Assembly (NCBI RefSeq): GCF_000718005.1
Contig: NZ_JODV01000004.1
Source: Actinoalloteichus_B caeruleus
GTDB taxonomy: Bacteria > Actinomycetota > Actinomycetes > Mycobacteriales > Pseudonocardiaceae
Direction: 5' to 3' (one strand)
Length of the DNA stretch: 64,000 nt
Program-made: the position numbers and the translations under genes
The notes under the pieces: generated by a model
What the model saw: only the letters and a program-made list of their open reading frames with translations
Told to the model about the DNA's origin: nothing
Databases searched by the model: none
In this document: positions 57,873 through 64,000 of the stretch, one piece after another
How positions within the stretch are numbered: the first letter of the stretch is position 1
Layout of the letters: each line of letters begins with the position of its first letter

Positions 57873-58514
57873 GTGTCCCTCCGCAAGGTCCGAGCCAATG
57901 CCGACGCGAGCAGCGTCGTGGTCTACCAGGCCTACCCGGCCGCGATCGCCGACCCGGCGTTGCGGGCCGGCACCTTCGTCGCTCCCTTCAAGCAGGAGCG
58001 GATGACCTGGATCAAGCCCTCGTTCCGCTGGATGATGTACCGCTGCGGCTGGGCCACGAAGCCAGGCCAGGAACGGGTGCTCGCCGTGCGGATCAGCCTC
58101 GAAGGGCTGTGGTGGGCTCTTCGCCGGTCGTGCGCCAGCAGCCACGGCGGGGGACGGCACCCGAACAGGGAGGCCTGGCGACGGCAGCTGGCGGAAAGCC
58201 CGGTCCGGGTGCAGTGGGACCCGGAACGGGACATGGACCTGAACCCCCTTCCCCAGCGCTCCATCCAGATCGGGCTCGGCCCGGAGGCCAGCCGCCGCTA
58301 CGTCGACGAGTGGATCGTGGAACTCACCGACGTCACCGAACTCGCCCGCGAGGTGGGGCGTCTGGTGCGGGCTGGCGATCAGGACGGGGCGCGTGCGCTG
58401 TTGCCCGAGGAGCACCCGTTGACGGTGCCCGCCGATATCGCCGAGCGGATCGACGTCACCGGGCCAGCTCCCGCCCGGACGAACGGCCAGGGCAGGTGGG
58501 ACCCCTTCCGGTAG
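57873..58514 (+). CDS. DUF4291 domain-containing protein
   Basis: About 213 residues, starting at GTG 57873 (MSLRKVRANADASSVVVYQA), which aligns with the usual DUF4291 N-terminus; the frame is open further upstream but unrelated in composition. The family signature FVAPFKQERMTWIKPSFRWM and MYRCGWATKPGQERVLAVRI is clear, as is QIGLGPEASRRYVDEWIVEL. Function of this widely distributed cytosolic family is not established. Confidence 0.92.
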   Translation: MSLRKVRANADASSVVVYQAYPAAIADPALRAGTFVAPFKQERMTWIKPSFRWMMYRCGWATKPGQERVLAVRISLEGLWWALRRSCASSHGGGRHPNREAWRRQLAESPVRVQWDPERDMDLNPLPQRSIQIGLGPEASRRYVDEWIVELTDVTELAREVGRLVRAGDQDGARALLPEEHPLTVPADIAERIDVTGPAPARTNGQGRWDPFR

Positions 58515-58648
58515 CCCGGGAACAAGGGGACCTCGTTCTTCCTGGTGCCACATCACCCCAGGTCAGAACGGCCTGACGACGATACGCACCCCCCGGTCGG
58601 GCCGCATGGGAGGCGTGGGGTAGTCTGTGTTCACACCAAGACGGTAAC

Positions 58649-58722
<74 letters not shown>

Positions 58723-58731
58723 CGGTTACGG

Positions 58732-58775
58732 GAAGGCCCGCTGACACTGGGAACATACCAGGTCAGCGGGCCTTC
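58732..58775 (+). terminator. Hairpin terminator after tRNA-Pro
   Basis: GAAGGCCCGCTGAC (58732-58745) and GTCAGCGGGCCTTC (58762-58775) form a perfect 14-bp stem with a 16-nt loop, followed by TTC-rich sequence. About 290 bp of unassigned sequence follow. Confidence 0.8.
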
Positions 58776-59068
58776 TTCGCGTTCCGGTGCCGATCAGCGA
58801 CCGATCATCCACTTCGGCCCCTACCCGCGAGTAACCCCCGCGTGGGAGGATTTGGGGAGGATCGGGTCCGACGGGGCGAGATGTGGTCGCGTTCCCAGAA
58901 GCGAACCGTGTCGCCCGAACGGGGTGATCGTGGCAGCCCAGCGGGAGCCAAGCCGGCGTGCCGACCGACCGCGCGCCCAGCATTGCCGGAACCCCAGCAG
59001 GGTGCCGTACCAGGAGCAGCACGAGGGTGCCCCCCATCTCGCTTCAGGAACAGCGCGTACTCGTCGTA

Positions 59069-59157
59069 GGGAGCATCCCCGCGTACGCGGGGCCGATGCC
59101 CTGGCGGTCCTCAAGCTGACCTACGCCACGGGAGGTTCCCGCGTACGCGGGGCCGAT
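59069..59157 (-). CRISPR. Two-repeat remnant of a type I-E CRISPR array
   Basis: Repeats at 59069-59097 and 59130-59157 share CCCGCGTACGCGGGGCCGAT. On the - strand they begin ATCGGCCCCGCG, as in actinobacterial type I-E repeats. Start-to-start distance is 61 bp with a 32-nt spacer, exactly the I-E periodicity. The second copy has lost a C and differs at its GGAGGT end. It lies 170 bp from the cas3 stump. Confidence 0.85.
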
Positions 59158-59326
59158 ACTTGTTGACCTGCGACTCCACACCGGATGAGGCCATTTTCAT
59201 TCAGTCCGACACGGGGTGCGGGGTAGCGGATCATGCGGTGCTCCGAAGACGCGTACATCGCTTGTCGGTGTCCGGTCCTATGGTCCGTGCGTGATCGTCC
59301 CACGCGGAGAGTGAGGGGTTGGATAC

Positions 59327-59740
59327 GTGGTGCTGGAGGACCGCCTGGAACAGCGCTGGCTGGAAGCATTGTGGGCCAAATCCGCGGCCAGGAACGGTGG
59401 GCGCCGGAACCTGCTGCTGGCACACATGCTGGATACCGCTGCCGTGGCCGGGTGTCTATGGGACCATTTCCTCGCTCCCGTGACACGTCACAATCTCGAC
59501 GAGATCGCGGGCGGTGCCGGCAAGGGACGGCGGTTCTTCGCCTGGTTGTGCGGCGTTCACGACGCGGGGAAGGCGGTGCCCGCCTTCCAGTCCTTGGACG
59601 AGGAGTGCGCACAGCTGGTGCGGGATGCGGGCCTCCGCTGGGACCGCCGTCGGATTCGACGGCAGTTGTGCATGAACTGTCGCGAGTTCGTTGATCGATC
59701 TCAGGCCCGTCCACTGTGTGAACAAAGGCGGGCACGTTGA
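59327..59740 (+). pseudogene. cas3: cas3 N-terminal stump (HD nuclease domain), truncated
   Basis: From GTG 59327 (MVLEDRLEQRWLEALWAKSA) about 108 residues match the start of type I Cas3: LWAKS, LLLAHMLDTAAVAGCLWDHF (His of the HD domain) and FFAWLCGVHDAGKAVPAFQS (catalytic HD). After about GLRWDRRR (about 59650) the similarity stops and an unrelated tail runs to the stop. The helicase half and all other cas genes are absent in the window. The break coincides with the start of the recombinase module, so interruption by that element is the simplest reading. Confidence 0.85.
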
Positions 59741-60525
59741 CGACGTTCTTCGACTTTCTCGTGGTGCGGCACCAGGGCGACATCCACGCCCTGACCGGGC
59801 ACGTGCTGGAACAGCCGGTGGATGAGTTCAACCGTCCGTCCAAGCCAGGCTATGTTGACGCGCGGGTACCGCCGTCGCAGAACGAGGTCGAGACCTTGTT
59901 CACCACGTGGCGTGACGCGTTGCCGCATGCCCGGAAGTTCCTGCCGGCGGCACGGGACTACATGGCTGCCTCGTTGTGGCGCCGCGCGGGTTTGCGGATC
60001 AGCGAGTCGGTGATGCTGGACATCCGTGACTGGCGACCCGATCTGGGCGAGCACGGCAAGCTGCATGTCCGGTTCGGCAAGGGCAGTCGAGGGCGTGGCT
60101 ATAAGCCACGTCTGGTGTCGGCGATCAACGATGTGGACGCGTCGCTGGAGTGGTGGCTGACCGACGTGCGCCACCAGTTCGGCCCGGACTGGTCCGACCC
60201 GGATGCCCCGTTGCTGCCGAGCGAGCGGCGCGACCGGGACACCGGACTGTGTACGCGAGTGGGTGATGACGCGCTGCGCTCTGGACTGGCCGGAGCGGTG
60301 GGCCAGTGGCTGCCGGCCTGGGCGAGCCGGTTGACACCGCACGGGTTGCGGCACTTCTGCGCCTCGTCGCTCTATGCGCGCGGCATGGATCTCAAAGCTA
60401 TACAAGAGATTTTGGGCCACGAGTGGCTCTCGACAACGACGCGGTACATCCACGTCCACGCCAACCACGTCGACCAGGCTTGGGAGGCGGCCAACCAGCG
60501 GGTGGCTTCCCGGTTCGGAGAATAG
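59737..60525 (+). pseudogene. N-terminally truncated tyrosine recombinase
   Basis: Open from TTG 59737 with an in-frame stop at 59719, so the N-terminal SAM-like core-binding domain is missing. The catalytic domain is intact over about 262 residues: Arg in LRISESVMLDIRDW, H-x-x-R in LTPHGLRHFCASSL, His in ILGHEWLSTT and Tyr in TTRYIHVHANH. It resembles the roughly 370-residue integrases of an actinobacterial recombinase-HTH-recombinase transposon module. Whether the stump is expressed or active is doubtful. Confidence 0.8.
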
Positions 60526-60538
60526 CGGAGGTGGACTG

Positions 60539-60859
60539 ATGAGATGGAATCTGCGGATGAAGGCGGCCGAGGCGGGGATCTGGAAGTCCACCGAGCTGCG
60601 CCGCCGGCTGGCTGACGCCGGCCTGGAGATCAGCGCTGGGAAGATGTCGGCGTTGTGGACCGGCACGCCGACCACGATCCGGCTGGATGACCTGGATGTG
60701 ATCTGCGCGGTGCTGGAGTGTGAGCCCACCGACCTGCTGATCCGCGAGCCGGAGAAAGTCGCCGAGCGCAAGCCGCGGAAGACGGCGGAGGCCACCGGCG
60801 GCACGAGTACGGTGGTGGCCCCGCGGTTTGGGCGGCACCGGTCGCTGCCGCCAGCGTGA
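60539..60859 (+). CDS. Cro/CI-type helix-turn-helix regulator of the recombinase module
   Basis: A 106-residue protein from ATG 60539 (MRWNLRMKAAEAGIWKSTEL), 13 nt after the recombinase. The HTH lies at about residues 17-60 (RRRLADAGLEISAGKMSALW, DLDVICAVLECEPTDLLI), as in small XRE-family regulators where a short domain is followed by a basic tail. It is a standard middle gene of this module. Appears intact. Confidence 0.85.
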   Translation: MRWNLRMKAAEAGIWKSTELRRRLADAGLEISAGKMSALWTGTPTTIRLDDLDVICAVLECEPTDLLIREPEKVAERKPRKTAEATGGTSTVVAPRFGRHRSLPPA

Positions 60860-60886
60860 GCGGACGGCCGTGGCCACGGTTCTGCC

Positions 60887-61390
60887 GTGTGTGGCCGGCG
60901 GCCGGTCAAACATCGGCAATCCGACTACTGCTACACATGCCAGCCCGGCGGCCCGGTGACCCCGCCGCCATGCCAGCGCTGCGGCTCCACGGAGAACTAC
61001 TACACCGCCGGGTTGTGCGCCCGCTGTCACCAGTTCTCCCCGCTGACGATCGACTCGTGCGAGGACTGCTACGCCTGGGGCGCGACCCGCACCAACAAGT
61101 GGCTCTGCCAAGGCTGGCGCCGCCGCCGCCCGGTCGCCGACTGCCCCGCATGCGGCCGGCGGGTGGCCGTCGACCCAGCGCTGCACGCATGTGTCGGTTG
61201 TGTTGGCGGCAGGCCGAACTGGTCGGTACCGACGACATCGCCGCCGCCGTCCGCCACGGGCATCAGCTGTTCTTCGCCGAGCTGTTCCGCAGCCGCACCG
61301 GTAAGGCGACTCGCCCGCGGCCGCCGGGCGTGCGTCCGGGACCGACCGCGCGGTTCGCCGCCACCGGCGCCCCGCAGCGGAAAGTGCTGC
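60887..61390 (+). pseudogene. Fragment of zinc-ribbon tyrosine recombinase (first, C-truncated copy)
   Basis: In the first frame: zinc-ribbon repeats (CQRCGSTENYYTAGLCARCH, SCEDCYAWGATRTNKWLCQG, ADCPACGRR), with C-x2-C knuckles as in the N-terminus of module recombinases. A frameshift near 61190 moves the homology to another frame (CRLCWRQAELVGTDDIAAAV), which ends in unrelated sequence before the second copy starts. The catalytic half is missing. Likely product of a partial duplication or recombination between two related genes. Confidence 0.7.
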
Positions 61391-63175
61391 AGTGGACCAT
61401 CTACGACACACTGCGCCCGAACACCACCACGACCCCGCGGCCGTGCACTCGGTGCGGGCAGCGGCCGGTCAAGTCCGTCCAGTCCGACTACTGCTACCCC
61501 AGCCAGCCCGGCGGGCCGATAACGCCGCCACCCTGCCGCAAGTGCGGCTCGACCACCGGCTACTACACCGCCGGCGTATGCGTGCGCTGCCACCGGTTCT
61601 CGCCGCTGACGACCGACTCCTGCCCGGACTGCCACGCCCGGGGCACCCGACGCGGCAACAACTGGCTGTGTGAGGGCTGCCGCGCCTGGCGCCGCAACCA
61701 CCCCGACTCCGCCCCCTGCACGATCTGCCAACGACAACGGCACGTCGACGACATCGGCGTGTGCCGGCTGTGTCGCAAACAGGCGCTCTGGCTGCCCACC
61801 GGGTCCGGCGACGAACTCGGCGAGCACATCCGCCGCTGGGGACACCAACTGTTCCTGGCGGACATGTTCACCGGCTTCGGAGCGCGCACCGCCCGCGCCG
61901 AAGCAGCCGAGCGGCGCCGCATGCTGGCCGCACGACGGATCCCAGCTCGGCGGCCGGTCCGCCACCAGCAACTGGTCGCCTTCACTCTGCCCCGCGACCT
62001 GCCCGCCGGCCGCGAGCACGGTTTCCCCTCGTCCGCCGATCCAGGCTTGGTGGCCTACCTGGACGCCTGTGTCTCCGAGCACGCCACCCGGCACGGCTGG
62101 GACACCAGGGTCGCCACTCACGCCCGGCAGGGACTGCACATCCTGCTCGGCTTGCAGGACACCCCGGCGCGGCCATCAACGCCACCGACGTCACCACACT
62201 GTCCGTTGTGGACTTCCGGTACGCCCGATCCTGGATGTCCTGGCCGCCGTCGAGTTCCTCCACGACGACCGCGTCCCTACCATCGACCGCTGGTTCGAAG
62301 CCAAGGCCGCCGACCTGCCCACCGCGATGACGGCCGACTTGAGGTTGTGGTTCGAGGTGATGCGCCACGGCCACACCAGCCCACCCCGCAGCAGACCCCG
62401 GACGCCCAAGAACATCCAGGCCGCACTGCGCCGGGCAATGCCCGCCCTGCACACCTGGGCTACGGCCGGACACCAACACCTGCGAGAGATCACCCGCGAC
62501 GACGTGCTCGCGATCCTGCCCGGCTCGGGCACACCCCGGCACACCATGCTCTCCGGCCTGCGGTCGATCTTCCGGCTGCTCAAAGCCCACAAACGCGTCT
62601 TCGTCAACCCGACCGCCCGCATCCCCGTCGGCCGCCCCTCCGGCAACCTCCCGCTGCCCACCCCAGTCGACCGCATCCGCGAGGCACTGGCCAGCGACGA
62701 CCCCGCCAGCGCCTCGATCGCGGCACTGGTGGCCTTCCACGCCCTGTCCCCCGGCCAGCTGCGCGACCTGCAACTCATCGACATCCACGACGGCCGCCTG
62801 CACCTGAGCGACCGCACCATCCCGCTTGCCCAACCAGTCCGCGAGCGGCTGCGCGCCTACCTCGACTACCGCACCGCCCGCTGGCCGGCCACCGCCAACA
62901 CGCACCTGTTCATCCACTACCGCAGCGCCAACCACCTCGGCCCCGTCCAGATCGAGTGGCTCACGCACCGACTCGGCCTGTCCGCCCAAGCCCTGCGAGA
63001 AGACCGCATCCTGCACGAGGTCCACGCCACCGGCGGCGACATCCGCCGACTCTGCGACCTGTTCGGCCTGTCCGTCAGCGGCGCCGAACGCTACACCGCT
63101 GTGCTTGACCACCCCAACATCAACCGCGCCAATGGCCTCCCAGAGAGCCACATCCGCCCCAAAGGAACAGCCTGA
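61391..63175 (+). pseudogene. Zinc-ribbon tyrosine recombinase (second copy), two frameshifts
   Basis: Starts in frame with CTRCGQRPVKSVQSDYCYPS and CRKCGSTTGYYTAGVCVRCH, then CRLCRKQALWLPTGSGDELG. At about 62165 the homology moves to a second frame (AAINATDVTTLSVVDFRY) and at about 62228 to a third (ILDVLAAVEFLHDDRVPTID), which stays open to the stop. Each step fits a one-base deletion. The C-terminal half has an integrase-like core (VALVAFHALSPGQLRDLQLI; HEVHATGGDIRRLCDLFGLS). The N-terminal ribbon region duplicates that of 60887-61390. Not translatable as one protein. Confidence 0.75.
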
Positions 63176-63226
63176 ACAGCAGAAAGTCGTTCGCCACATC
63201 CCGACCTCACTGCTTTGATCGCGATC

Positions 63227-63838
63227 ATGACCTCGATCTGGACCGGGCACAAGGTCCGCGTGCGCGGCATCGAACCCGAAGACTGGCAAGCCTTCCAGCA
63301 CTTCGACGAGCACTCGGCGGCCATGCGCAACGCGGACATGATCCACCCACCCCGCTCGGCTGCTGGCTACCGAGAATGGGCAGCAACCCAGGCCACCCAA
63401 CAGACCGCCGGCGACGAGTTCCTGCTCGCCATCGAAGCACGCGCCGATCAAACCCTGGTCGGCTCGCTGTCCACAAACAACGTCGATCAACGTGCGGGAC
63501 GCTTCAGCTACGGGATCAGCATCGGCCACGACCACCAACGACACGGCTACGCCACCGACGCCATCCCCCTGCTGCTGACCTACATGTTCGGTGAACGCCG
63601 CTTCCACAAGTGCGAGGTCGACATCTACGCCTTCAACGAAGCATCCATCGCACTGCACCGAAAGATCGGCTTCCAAACCGAGGGACGGCTGCGCGACCAC
63701 GAATACTTCGCAGGGCGCCATCACGACCTGGTAGTCATGGGACTGACCATCGACGAGTTCGCCGCACGACATCCCCTTGCCGAACCCCACCAGCACACGC
63801 AGCCGACCACACATCCAGACGAACCCACCAGTTCCTGA
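63227..63838 (+). CDS. GNAT family N-acetyltransferase (RimJ-like)
   Basis: About 203 residues from ATG 63227 (MTSIWTGHKVRVRGIEPEDW); TTG 63215 is an alternative. Acetyl-CoA site: FSYGISIGHDHQRHGYATDA and the following CEVDIYAFNEASIALHRKIG with FQTEGRLRDHEYFAGRHHDL, the RimJ/RimL-like pattern. The C-terminal 25 residues are His/Pro/Thr-rich. Third-position GC is lower than in the T7SS region, consistent with acquired DNA. Acceptor unknown. Confidence 0.88.
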   Translation: MTSIWTGHKVRVRGIEPEDWQAFQHFDEHSAAMRNADMIHPPRSAAGYREWAATQATQQTAGDEFLLAIEARADQTLVGSLSTNNVDQRAGRFSYGISIGHDHQRHGYATDAIPLLLTYMFGERRFHKCEVDIYAFNEASIALHRKIGFQTEGRLRDHEYFAGRHHDLVVMGLTIDEFAARHPLAEPHQHTQPTTHPDEPTSS

Positions 63839-63945
63839 ACCCAAGCACTCAGTTAGCCTCATCTCACCCCACCCCCACCTGAGTTCACGCCACCGTCCAC
63901 TCCAGAATTCGCGAACTCACGGGAAACGAGTCGAATCCACGACAC

Positions 63946-63985
63946 GCGGCCCGGAGAGCACCCGCCCCAGGTCTCTCCGGGCCGC
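63946..63985 (+). terminator. Strong hairpin terminator
   Basis: GCGGCCCGGAGAG (63946-63958) and CTCTCCGGGCCGC (63973-63985) form a perfect 13-bp stem with a 14-nt loop. It lies 107 bp past the GNAT stop. Confidence 0.7.
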
Positions 63986-64000
63986 TTCGGCTCACCTCGT

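Overview
The window is very GC-rich DNA from a filamentous actinomycete. Two things point to the Pseudonocardiaceae or a close relative: the type VII secretion gene set (EccB, EccC, EccD, mycosin, Esx pair) and the remnants of YbaB and DUF3558-lipoprotein genes. This placement rests on protein resemblance only; no 16S gene is present.

Left third (1-26.9 kb): a type VII secretion (ESX-like) locus. A long leftward run encodes EccD, EccB, an Esx pair and a series of WXG100/PPE-like or low-complexity proteins. It ends in the N-terminal part of a giant WXG100-like protein that runs off the left edge. EccC is transcribed divergently from EccD. After a small insert (VOC protein, NUDIX hydrolase, TetR/DoxX pair) comes a second leftward unit: a 1,499-residue protein ending in an ADP-ribosyltransferase-like domain, followed by mycosin. 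No EccE or EccA was found.

Middle (27-39 kb): an ACR3/BASS-type transporter, a secreted GH16 hydrolase, then a divergent sugar-acid regulon. One arm encodes KDG kinase, an IclR regulator and RidA. The other encodes KDPG aldolase (with an apparent one-base frameshift), an M20 deacylase/peptidase, a fold-type-III PLP enzyme and an MFS transporter. Together they predict uptake of an N-acylated amino sugar acid (best guess N-acyl-D-glucosaminate), deacylation, deamination to KDG, phosphorylation and cleavage to pyruvate plus glyceraldehyde-3-phosphate.

39-41 kb: an orphan CRISPR array of 21 repeats (37 nt) beside two decayed genes, with no cas genes nearby.

41-58.5 kb: ordinary chromosomal genes. 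These are proline catabolism (PRODH and P5C dehydrogenase) with a divergent PucR regulator, thioredoxin, an aldo/keto reductase, a pirin with a clear operator, a large secreted GH2 glycosidase, a hypothetical protein, a secreted alkaline phosphatase and a DUF4291 protein.

58.6-64 kb: tRNA-Pro(GGG) followed by a wreck zone. It holds a two-repeat type I-E CRISPR remnant, the HD-domain stump of cas3, then an N-truncated tyrosine recombinase, an HTH regulator and a frameshifted, partly duplicated zinc-ribbon recombinase. The simplest reading is that a transposon-like recombinase module interrupted a former type I-E cas locus. A GNAT acetyltransferase and a strong hairpin close the window.
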